Source of the DNA: Planctomycetota bacterium
Lineage (GTDB): Bacteria > Planctomycetota > UBA1135
Direction of reading: 5' to 3'
Length of the DNA: 5,297 bases
Assembly (NCBI GenBank): GCA_002746235.1
Contig: NVWJ01000013.1
Coordinates: forward strand, 73,911 to 79,207
In this document: positions 1 to 5,297 of the stretch, one piece after another
Layout: the number at the start of each line of letters is the position of its first letter
Numbering within the stretch: the first letter of the stretch is position 1
Position numbers and translations under genes: made by a program
Notes under the pieces: model-generated
Database searches by the model: none
Told to the model about the DNA's origin: nothing
What the model saw: only the letters and a program-made list of their open reading frames with translations

Positions 1-66
1 AGGTAGGCGTTCGATTCCATGATAGGGAGGGCAGGGGGTAGGAGGTTGCCCGCGGGAGGTCAGTTC

Positions 67-146
67 ACGTTAAGACCGAGATTTCTTCTGGGCAACAACT
101 TTCTAGGACAACAATGCTCCAACGTTAGGTAGAAAAGCACGTTAGG
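67..146 (+). repeat. Three short ACGTTA(A/G)G direct repeats
   Basis: ACGTTAAG occurs at 67-74, and ACGTTAGG at 122-129 and 139-146. The last two are 17 bases apart start to start, and the first is 55 bases before the second. The first copy sits within an imperfect palindrome, TTCACGTTAA (65-73 region, core ACGT). Direct repeats just ahead of a gene can be regulator sites, and the two closer copies overlap the weak -35/spacer region of the promoter candidate. No regulator is identifiable, and eight-base repeats can arise by chance. Confidence 0.35.
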
Positions 147-153
147 CTAAAAT
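125..153 (+). promoter_or_regulatory. Weak promoter candidate for the tricorn gene
   Basis: TAAAAT at 148-153 matches the sigma-70 -10 consensus at 5 of 6 positions. With a 17-base spacer the matching -35 would be TTAGGT (125-130), which agrees at only two positions. Transcription from here would give a leader of about 15 bases. That leader lacks a Shine-Dalgarno sequence: the bases just before the ATG read GTCCTCCAGAAATC. The -10 also overlaps the in-frame TAA at 148-150 that bounds the coding frame. This is a candidate only. Confidence 0.2.
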
Positions 154-174
154 CCCCAAAGTCCTCCAGAAATC

Positions 175-216
175 ATGAATCCCATTGTTCTCCTTCTTGC
201 GCTCCCGGTAGTTGCA
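175..216 (+). other. Predicted short signal peptide of the tricorn peptidase
   Basis: Residues 1-14 (MNPIVLLLALPVVA) form a hydrophobic core ending in Val-Val-Ala, a plausible signal peptidase I site before Gln15. After it come a Pro-rich linker and the conserved first strand (MLRFPDVSSSQIVF). The usual Lys/Arg in the n-region is missing and the segment is short, so export is likely but not certain. There is no lipobox cysteine. An upstream extension is impossible because of the TAA at 148-150. Confidence 0.55.
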
Positions 217-3200
217 CAAAGTCCCACAGAGCCCGTTCCTGCAGGAATGTTGCGCTTTCCAGACGTCAGCAGCTCCCAAATCGTCTTCACATACGCCAAT
301 GACCTGTGGCTAGTTCCTCGAGAAGGAGGCATGGCGTCTCCTCTGGCTGGCCCCGATGGTGGCGAACGCTCCGCCAAGTTCAGCCCCGATGGTCAGTCGG
401 TAGCTTTCGTCGGCAACTACGACGGCGACACCGACCTCTACACCCTGTCGATCCATGGTGGTTATGCCGAACGCGTGACCCACCACCCTAGTAACGAAAA
501 CTTACTCGATTGGCAGAACGATGGCACCCTCCTGTTTTACGCCAACGGCCTAGCAGGACTCGCGCGTCAGGCTCAGATTTTCACCGTGCCAACTTCGGGC
601 GGCATGCCGCAAACTTTGCCGGTGCCTTATGGAACCGTGGCTAGTGTGAGCGCCGACGGCAAATGGTTGGCTTACACACCACGCACACGAGATGGCCGCA
701 CCTGGAAACGTTATCGCGGCGGTTTGGCAACCGATATCTGGTTGTTCAACCTTGAAACTCTGGCGGCTGAAAAGATCACCGATTGGGAAGGCACCGACAC
801 CCAACCCATGTGGTCGCACGGGAATCTGTATTACTTATCGGATGCTGGTAGCAACCAACGTATGAACCTGTGGAAGTATGATCCAGAACGGCGTAAGCAT
901 TTGCAGATTACGCATTACGCGGACGATGACATCAAGTGGCCATCCATGGGGCCAGGTAAATCCGGCCGTGGTGAAATCGTCTTTCAACTAGGCCATGATT
1001 TAATGCTCTATGATTTAGCCAAGAAGAAAGCTAAGTCCGTGGAGGTCTTCATTCCTGGAGAGCGCATCAATCTGCGTCCGCGCATGGTCGACGCCTCCAA
1101 GTTTCTGCGAGGCATGGATGTCTCCCCATCTGCCAAACGAGTGGTTACTCAGGCGCGTGGCGATATTTGGACTTTAGCGGCTGAAAACGGTTCGCCGCGT
1201 AACTTAACCCGTACTTCCGGGGTTGCCGAACGCTCCCCAGCCTGGAGCCCAGACGGCCAATGGATTTCCTACTTCTCCGATGTAAGCGGTGAGTACGAAC
1301 TGCATGTCACTCAGTCCGACGGCAAGGGTGAAACCAAAGTACTGACCAGTGATGGCGGTATTTTTAAACTAGGCATGACCTGGGCGCCCGACTCGAAGAG
1401 TTTGGTTTACGCGGATTGTGGCGGCACTTTGTATCACCATAATCTGGAGACCAGTGAAACCAAAATGGTCGATGAAAGCCCTTTCGGTTTTTGGATTGGC
1501 TCGATCAATAGCATTTCGTTTTCGCATGATTCGCGATGGCTAACCTACTCGCGTGCAGCTTCGGATTCTTCGCAAAGTTCCATTTGGATTTACGATTTAA
1601 GCGAAGGCACCAAGCATCAAGTGACCAGTGGTTTCTTCCAAGATGCCAATCCAAGTTTTGACCGCAAAGGCAAGTATCTGTTCTACAGCAGTACCCGCCG
1701 TTTCGCGCCATCCTACTCCGATGTCGATTCCTCATTCATCTACGAAAACAGCCAAGTGCTTCTCGCCGTGCCTCTACGGGCCGATGCGGAGCGCCTGTGG
1801 GAACCCGAAAGTGATGAGGTGACTTGGGGCGACGACGAGGATGACGAAGACGGAGAGGATTCCGATGGCGACGACAATGAAGATTCCGACGACGATGCCG
1901 ATGGCGAAGACGAGGACTCCGAATCTTCCGACGATTCCAACGACGAAGCCACCCACGATGATGGCGTGTCAGGAACTTGGGAAGCCACTCTCTTGGCGTC
2001 GATTTTCCCCGCGGAAGGGCTGCCGCTCACCATCCATTTGGTGCTTGATGACGATGGTTCCGTGAGTGGTGACCTGCAAATCCCAACTGGCAATGCGACC
2101 ATTACCAGCGGCACTTACGATTCTGAAACCGGCGCTCTGCTGATGGAGGTTCTTGCCGATGATGGCTCAACGTTCAGCATTGAAGCCGTGATTTCGGGCA
2201 GCAAGATTTCCGGTAGCGGAACCATTGTCAGTGAAGGCGTGGATTTCACCTTTGAAGGTTCACGCACTTCCGGCAGTGGTGGAAGTGATGGCCAGGATGA
2301 CGAAGACGAGGAAGAAGCTGCTGAAGAAGTGCTGATTGACTTCGAAGGCTTTGAGGCGCGTGCTTTTGCGCTTCCAGTGCCCAGCGGCAACTTCGGAAAC
2401 CTTCAAGTCAACCACAAGAACCAACTGATTTACGCTCGCTTTGGCGACAACAGCGGCATCAAGTTGTTTGATTTGAAAGATGACGAGAAGGCTGAAAAGA
2501 AAGTTGGTCCTGGATTTGGCTTCACGCTTAGCGCCGACGGCAAAAAGCTGCTGGTTGGTCGTGGTAGTGGTGCGAAGATTCAAGATGCATCGGCCGGCAG
2601 CACTGGCAAGAGCATTTCCACTAAGGGCATGCAGGTCATGGTTCATCCATCGGAGGAATGGCCGCAACTGTTCACCGATGCGTGGCGCTTGTTCCGCGAT
2701 TACTTCTACGATCCAAACATGCATGGTGTGGATTGGCAGGGCGTTCACGACCACTACGCAGCCATGATTCCATTCTGTGCGAGTCGCGAAGACGTAACTT
2801 TCGTGATTGGGGAAATGATTGCCGAGGCTAACGTCGGACATGCTTACTTAGCTGGCAATGGCGATGGCTCCGCACGCGGTCCAAACGTCAATGTTGGCAT
2901 GTTGGGCGTGGATTTTGCGTTGGAGAACGGCGCTTACCGGATTACCGAAATCCTGCGTGGCGCAGACTGGGATACCGATGCCATCAGCCCGCTCGCTGTG
3001 GCCGGTGTCGATGTTCAGGTCGGCGATTACCTACTTGCAGTCAACGGAGTTGCTTTGGATACCTCGATGGATCCGTGGGCAGCTTTCCTTGGACTCGGTA
3101 ATCAGGAAGTCATGCTCACGGTCAACGCTGAGCCTAACCAAGACGAGCATGCGCGCGATGTTTTGGTCAAGACCATCAATAGCGAACGCAATCTTCGTTA

Positions 3201-3879
3201 TCGGGCTTGGATTGAAGGCAACCGCAAACGCGTCGATGAGGAAAGTGGTGGCCGTTTGGGTTACATCTACGTTCCGGATACCGGTCAGAATGGACAGAAC
3301 GATTTGTTCCGCCAGTTCTACGGTCAGATTATGAAAGATGGTCTCATCATTGACGAGCGCTGGAACGGCGGTGGTCAAATTCCAACTCGCTTCATCGAAT
3401 TGCTAAACCGTCCGGCGACCAACTACTGGGCGACGCGCGGGAAGCAGGACATTCACTGGCCACCGGATTCGCATCAGGGGCCGAAGTGCATGTTGATCAA
3501 TGAAGATGCAGGCTCCGGTGGCGATGCTTTCCCGGCTTACTTCCGTCGCGCAGGCCTTGGAAAACTCATCGGCCGCCGCACTTGGGGTGGACTGGTTGGT
3601 ATCTCAGGAAACCCGCAACTCATCGATGGGGGTGCCATCACCATTCCTACCTTTGCCTACTACGATACCGATGGTACCTGGGGCATTGAAGGGCACGGTG
3701 TGGATCCAGACATTGAGGTCATGGATGATCCGTCGAAGATGCAAAACGGCGGCGACCCGCAGTTGGCGGTTGCGATTGAGCACATGATGAATGAGCTTAA
3801 GAACAATCCTTACGTGAAGCCTAAGCGTCCGGAGTACCCGGATCGCAGCGGCATCGGCGTGACCGAAGAAGATAAGTAA
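175..3879 (+). CDS. Exported tricorn-type peptidase (S41 family) with an inserted acidic/beta domain
   Basis: Large serine peptidase of the tricorn family, which in archaea degrades peptides inside a hexameric toroid; here it is probably exported to the periplasm. Order seen: signal peptide (about 1-14); propeller one (about 25-305, with FSPDG and SADGKWLAY strands and a KRYRGG segment at 178-183); propeller two (about 310-815), interrupted by an insert at 553-718; C1 helical domain (about 822-895); PDZ (about 909-1000); C2 catalytic domain to the C-terminus. Active-site residues: GHAY with His889, NGGG with Gly1067 (oxyanion hole), AGSGGD with nucleophile Ser1114, and IEGHGV with Glu1172. 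The Ser-Glu and Gly-Ser spacings (58 and 47) equal those I recall for Thermoplasma tricorn (965/1023 and 918/965). Ser745 of that enzyme is Gly888 here. Start: ATG 175 is the first start after an in-frame TAA at 148-150, and the next Met (25) would lose the signal peptide. No good ribosome site precedes it. Family assignment is firm; substrate is unknown. Confidence 0.95.
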   Translation: MNPIVLLLALPVVAQSPTEPVPAGMLRFPDVSSSQIVFTYANDLWLVPREGGMASPLAGPDGGERSAKFSPDGQSVAFVGNYDGDTDLYTLSIHGGYAERVTHHPSNENLLDWQNDGTLLFYANGLAGLARQAQIFTVPTSGGMPQTLPVPYGTVASVSADGKWLAYTPRTRDGRTWKRYRGGLATDIWLFNLETLAAEKITDWEGTDTQPMWSHGNLYYLSDAGSNQRMNLWKYDPERRKHLQITHYADDDIKWPSMGPGKSGRGEIVFQLGHDLMLYDLAKKKAKSVEVFIPGERINLRPRMVDASKFLRGMDVSPSAKRVVTQARGDIWTLAAENGSPRNLTRTSGVAERSPAWSPDGQWISYFSDVSGEYELHVTQSDGKGETKVLTSDGGIFKLGMTWAPDSKSLVYADCGGTLYHHNLETSETKMVDESPFGFWIGSINSISFSHDSRWLTYSRAASDSSQSSIWIYDLSEGTKHQVTSGFFQDANPSFDRKGKYLFYSSTRRFAPSYSDVDSSFIYENSQVLLAVPLRADAERLWEPESDEVTWGDDEDDEDGEDSDGDDNEDSDDDADGEDEDSESSDDSNDEATHDDGVSGTWEATLLASIFPAEGLPLTIHLVLDDDGSVSGDLQIPTGNATITSGTYDSETGALLMEVLADDGSTFSIEAVISGSKISGSGTIVSEGVDFTFEGSRTSGSGGSDGQDDEDEEEAAEEVLIDFEGFEARAFALPVPSGNFGNLQVNHKNQLIYARFGDNSGIKLFDLKDDEKAEKKVGPGFGFTLSADGKKLLVGRGSGAKIQDASAGSTGKSISTKGMQVMVHPSEEWPQLFTDAWRLFRDYFYDPNMHGVDWQGVHDHYAAMIPFCASREDVTFVIGEMIAEANVGHAYLAGNGDGSARGPNVNVGMLGVDFALENGAYRITEILRGADWDTDAISPLAVAGVDVQVGDYLLAVNGVALDTSMDPWAAFLGLGNQEVMLTVNAEPNQDEHARDVLVKTINSERNLRYRAWIEGNRKRVDEESGGRLGYIYVPDTGQNGQNDLFRQFYGQIMKDGLIIDERWNGGGQIPTRFIELLNRPATNYWATRGKQDIHWPPDSHQGPKCMLINEDAGSGGDAFPAYFRRAGLGKLIGRRTWGGLVGISGNPQLIDGGAITIPTFAYYDTDGTWGIEGHGVDPDIEVMDDPSKMQNGGDPQLAVAIEHMMNELKNNPYVKPKRPEYPDRSGIGVTEEDK
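1831..1962 (+). other. Acidic low-complexity linker 1 in the tricorn peptidase (residues 553-596)
   Basis: Of 44 residues, 29 are Asp or Glu, with Ser, Gly and Asn between them and no Lys or Arg. It starts right after the propeller strand ending PESDEVTW and runs into the inserted beta domain. The DNA is built from GAC/GAT/GAA/TCC triplets with imperfect internal repeats (GATTCCGA-like units), a pattern prone to slippage expansion. A stretch such as DSDGDDNED (562-570) loosely resembles Asp-rich calcium-binding loops, but this could be chance in such a composition. It probably forms a flexible, highly negative tether. Shorter charged linkers at this place occur in bacterial tricorn homologues as I remember them. 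Confidence 0.85.
1966..2268 (+). other. Inserted beta-rich domain in the tricorn peptidase (residues about 598-698)
   Basis: About 100 residues between two acidic linkers. It opens with VSGTWEATL, continues with alternating hydrophobic strands (LTIHLVLDDDGSVSGDL, ATITSGTYDSETGALLMEV, FSIEAVISGSKISGSGTI) and closes with VDFTFEGSRT. The pattern of six or more short strands joined by Gly/Asp turns suggests a small beta-barrel or beta-sandwich. The style (SGTW at the start, DGSVSG, a closing F-G-R) recalls small domains seen in other exported bacterial enzymes, but I cannot name a family. It has no catalytic motif or cysteine. It is absent from the archaeal tricorn: removing 553-718 leaves about 1068 residues, against 1071 for Thermoplasma. 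Confidence 0.75.
2269..2328 (+). other. Ser/Gly-acidic linker 2 in the tricorn peptidase (residues 699-718)
   Basis: A Ser/Gly run (699-704) is followed by an acidic stretch in which 10 of the 14 residues from 705 to 718 are Asp or Glu. The propeller then resumes with the strand VLIDFEGFEARAFALPVPSGN, which matches the conserved segment of bacterial tricorns. Together with linker 1 it places the inserted domain on two flexible negative arms. No positive residue occurs in it. Confidence 0.8.
2638..3879 (+). other. Catalytic half of the tricorn peptidase: C1, PDZ and C2 (residues 822-1234)
   Basis: C1 begins at MVHPSEEW (822), continues with LFRDYFYDPNMHGVDW and ends near GHAY (888-891). The PDZ domain starts at the MLGVDF strand (909-914) and contains the VGDYLLAVNGVAL segment typical of the fold. 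C2 holds LGYIYVPDTG, DERWNGGGQ (1061-1068), a nucleophile loop with Asn1109, Ser1114 and Asp1117, RTWGGLVG and the Glu1172 strand IEGHGVDPDIEV. The tail (KPKRPEYPDRSG) is the family's usual C-terminus. Every recognisable catalytic element is intact except that the archaeal Ser745 position is Gly888, so the enzyme is probably active. Confidence 0.9.
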
Positions 3880-3891
3880 GCCAAACCTGAT

Positions 3892-5241
3892 TCAGGAATT
3901 CGTTTTCCTCCTGGGCCCTAAGCCCAGGAGGAAAGCACCTGCAAAGGTCCACGCGATGACTCCGTAGCGGATACCAAGGGCGTTGTCCGCATCGATGCCG
4001 TCGAGCGCGAGCAGCGTTAATCCGAACGCAAACACTATGGTGCCAATAACCTGACGAATCGCGCCTGGTGGGGTGCCAGAAGCCTTGCTAGCGCGTTCAA
4101 AGCGGGAGAACACGGCGACGAATCCGCTGAGCACCAGGAGGAAGACGCCAATCCATATCCAGTGCTGTAGCCACCAGCCGTCGGCACCCGGAAAGGTGTG
4201 CAGACCGATGCCATCGAACAGAAAACCGGCGCCGTAACACAGCATCATCACCGTGCTGTGCCAAAGAAAAACCGTCATGATGAGGCCGCTTAGCAACACT
4301 ACGGCAGTCCAAGTGCTACCGCGGGAGAGGGCTTTGCTGAGTGGCTTTTCAATCAGCAACACAAAACCAAATTGCGCCGCCGCAAGCGCAAGTAAAGGCA
4401 GGCGTGGCGGTGTGGAGTTACTGATGAGTTCGCCGGGCACACCGACCAGACTGCGTGGCCACGGACCGTATTCGGTGAGGGCATAGAGAGTGGCCATGCC
4501 TCCAAGCAGCAGCAGCCATGGAATCAGGCGGCCTTGAATGCGGCGGTCAAGCCACACGAAACCTAGTTGATGCACGATGATCCACAAGGTGACATAGTTC
4601 CACCAACACAGCGCGGTCCAGTCAGTCCAGAAATAGGCAAGGTCAGCGACTACCGTGAGCGCAAGCGGAAGGACGATGGAACCCAGTCCCCAACGTTTCC
4701 ATGCCATACGCATAGCCGGTGCAAGCAAAACCATAATGGCGTAAACCGCCAAGAACCAGGTTGGCACGAAGGCGACTTGCGATCCGATGGTCAGATAGAT
4801 CGCCGGCACTCCCGCTCCGGTGGCAACAATACCGATGACAGTCCAAAACGTAATCAACACCAGCACCGGGCGCAGTAAGCGATTTAAGCGTGCCGCAAGC
4901 CAAGCGCCATAGGGGAGGTGGTCGCGTTGGGCAGCATCCCAGGTGATTCCGTTGGAGTAACCGCCGACGAAAAAGAAGATGGGCATGACTTGCAGGCCCC
5001 AGGTCAACCAATGCGTCCATGGCGCCCAAGTCAAGATATGGCCCATGTGGTCGCCGTCGGCTTCCCACCACGGGCTGGACATAATCCAATGTCCAATGAC
5101 CACGACAAAGATGGAAATCGCGCGCAGGAAGTCGACGCTGCGGTTACGCGAATCCGGAGTTTGTTCCGCGAGACGTTTTGCTTGCTGCCAAGGGTTGGCG
5201 GCCCGTGGAGGAAGTGCTTCGGTGGCGCGGCGTCGGCTCAA
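3892..5241 (-). CDS. Acyltransferase-3 family integral membrane protein
   Basis: A 449-residue polytopic membrane protein of the acyltransferase 3 family, whose members transfer acyl groups to sugars, lipids or other envelope molecules at the cytoplasmic membrane. After a basic soluble N-terminus (1-35) comes DFLRA with Arg40 and GHW with His51, the family's N-terminal Arg/His region. These are followed by MPIFFFVGGYSN (86-97), the RLNRLLRP motif (118-125), PTWFLAVY (160-167), PPRLPLLALAAAQ (278-290) and FLWHS with His328. About 10-12 hydrophobic segments run from 38 to 442, followed by a basic tail (PRRKTNS). The MPIFFFVGGYSN and PPRLPLLALA segments recall a subgroup I associate with actinobacteria and some other bacteria. 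The start is TTG, chosen because it overlaps the upstream gene's stop (TTGA) and follows an AAGGGA ribosome-site-like sequence; the frame has no ATG, GTG or TTG upstream within the window. Substrate cannot be told. Confidence 0.92.
   Translation of the reverse strand: MSRRRATEALPPRAANPWQQAKRLAEQTPDSRNRSVDFLRAISIFVVVIGHWIMSSPWWEADGDHMGHILTWAPWTHWLTWGLQVMPIFFFVGGYSNGITWDAAQRDHLPYGAWLAARLNRLLRPVLVLITFWTVIGIVATGAGVPAIYLTIGSQVAFVPTWFLAVYAIMVLLAPAMRMAWKRWGLGSIVLPLALTVVADLAYFWTDWTALCWWNYVTLWIIVHQLGFVWLDRRIQGRLIPWLLLLGGMATLYALTEYGPWPRSLVGVPGELISNSTPPRLPLLALAAAQFGFVLLIEKPLSKALSRGSTWTAVVLLSGLIMTVFLWHSTVMMLCYGAGFLFDGIGLHTFPGADGWWLQHWIWIGVFLLVLSGFVAVFSRFERASKASGTPPGAIRQVIGTIVFAFGLTLLALDGIDADNALGIRYGVIAWTFAGAFLLGLGPRRKTNS
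3904..3934. terminator. Perfect 13-bp hairpin between the converging genes, possible bidirectional terminator
   Basis: TTTCCTCCTGGGC (3904-3916) is exactly complementary to GCCCAGGAGGAAA (3922-3934), with a 5-base loop. It starts 24 bases after the tricorn stop and lies inside the last codons of the minus-strand acyltransferase (residues 437-446, FLLGLGPRRK). The stable GC-rich stem at a convergent junction fits transcription termination or RNA 3'-end protection. However, neither strand has a T-run right after the stem, so it is not a textbook Rho-independent terminator. Confidence 0.45.
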
Positions 5242-5255
5242 CCGCGAATCCCTTC
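5238..5255 (-). promoter_or_regulatory. TTGA stop/start overlap and ribosome site for the acyltransferase
   Basis: On the minus strand the TTG start (5241-5239) and the upstream gene's TGA stop (5240-5238) share two bases, giving TTGA. GAAGGG (5255-5250) lies eight bases before the TTG and can serve as a Shine-Dalgarno-like site. This arrangement decides the unusual TTG start and suggests translational coupling between the two minus genes. Confidence 0.6.
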
Positions 5256-5297
5256 GAGCATGGCGGCGACCACACCTTCGCGGAATGGCTCGTGCAA
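5238..5297 (-). CDS. C-terminal end of an unidentified upstream gene (partial)
   Basis: Nineteen codons and a TGA stop are visible, reading LHEPFREGVVAAMLEGIRG; the rest lies past the window edge. The composition is that of an ordinary amphipathic C-terminal helix, whereas the alternative frame over the same bases is an implausible Arg-rich peptide. The ending (a helix closing with A-x-L-x-G-I-R) is faintly like the end of N-acetylmuramoyl-L-alanine amidases, but 19 residues cannot support a name. It overlaps the acyltransferase start, so the two are probably co-transcribed. Confidence 0.55.
   Translation of the reverse strand: MHEPFREGVVAAMLEGIRG

Larger units (their letters stand above)
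1..174. other. Non-coding leader / intergenic region upstream of the tricorn gene
   Basis: No convincing gene lies here. All three forward frames are closed early: TAG at 4-6, TGA at 20-22 and TAG at 39-41. Either of the last two could be the end of a plus-strand gene lying before the window, but there is too little sequence to judge. On the minus strand an ATG at 20-18 opens a frame to the window edge (MESNAYL), so a divergent gene start is also possible but unsupported by a clear ribosome site. Positions 21-60 are purine/G-rich. A 7-bp inverted repeat (45-51 with 90-96, GTTGCCC/GGGCAAC) encloses a smaller GGTC/GACC pair (58-61 with 74-77), which could give weak RNA structure. ACGTTA repeats and a possible promoter are listed separately. 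Confidence 0.6.

Noticed and set aside
1865..1905. Calcium-binding (thrombospondin-3 or dockerin-like) repeats in the acidic linker
   Set aside because: DSDGDDNED loosely fits such a loop, but the spacing is not regular and the hydrophobic positions of those repeats are missing.
1831..1962. Acidic GA-rich repeat tract as a CRISPR-like or tandem-repeat element
   Set aside because: The repeat units are short, irregular and in frame with the peptidase; they reflect Asp/Glu/Ser codons and not a regular repeat-spacer structure.
1740..2114. Minus-strand 124-codon Ser-rich open frame, with a second minus frame at 1774-1956, opposite the acidic tract
   Set aside because: They are the complement of the GAC/GAT/GAA/TCC repeats, which automatically gives Ser- or Ile/Val-rich peptides without stops. 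The plus frame is clearly coding.
2260..2841. Minus-strand 193-codon open frame
   Set aside because: It lies entirely opposite the conserved end of propeller two and the C1 domain, and its translation shows no domain or recognisable motif.
2858..3334. Plus-strand 158-codon frame overlapping the PDZ/C2 region
   Set aside because: It is a frame-shifted reading of the peptidase gene with no family resemblance. The true frame carries PDZ and NGGG motifs without interruption.
3886..3896. CCTGATTCAGG near-palindrome in the gap between the two genes
   Set aside because: Five-base arms around one central base cannot form a hairpin loop. It may be chance, and the 13-bp stem next to it is far stronger.
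4643..5089. Minus-strand 148-codon frame inside the acyltransferase gene
   Set aside because: Alternative frame of a gene whose main frame shows continuous membrane segments and family motifs.

Overview
This 5.3 kb window has two complete convergent genes, the last codons of a third gene, and a short 5' regulatory stretch. Coding density is high and GC content looks moderate by eye. The large gene encodes a bacterial-type tricorn protease with a short export signal, which points to a Gram-negative-like bacterium. The Gly-His-Ala-Tyr form of the active-site motif and a small inserted beta domain of 'SGTW...DGSVSG' style remind me of Planctomycetota and related environmental lineages. That assignment is an inference from style, not a proven identification.

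Layout: 1-174 is non-coding leader with short ACGTTA repeats and a weak promoter candidate. 175-3879 (+) is a 1234-residue tricorn-type peptidase (S41 family): signal peptide, two beta-propellers, C1, PDZ and C2 catalytic domains. The active-site residues line up with the archaeal enzyme by spacing: His889, Ser1114, Glu1172 and oxyanion Gly1067. 3880-3891 is a 12-base gap. 3892-5241 (-) is a 449-residue polytopic acyltransferase-3 family membrane protein starting with TTG. 5238-5297 (-) is the 3' end of another minus-strand gene whose TGA overlaps that TTG, so the two minus genes probably form an operon. A perfect 13-bp hairpin (3904-3934) lies at the junction of the converging genes, inside the last codons of the acyltransferase.

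The most notable feature is in the tricorn gene. About 166 extra residues (553-718) interrupt the second propeller: a 44-residue Asp/Glu tract with no Lys or Arg, a roughly 100-residue Gly/Ser/Thr-rich predicted beta domain, and a second acidic linker. Without them the protein would be about 1068 residues, almost exactly the length of the archaeal tricorn (1071). This looks like a domain inserted on flexible acidic tethers into the propeller that in archaeal tricorn forms the substrate entrance.

Nothing links the tricorn peptidase functionally to the acyltransferase; they are on opposite strands and look like neighbouring but separate transcription units.
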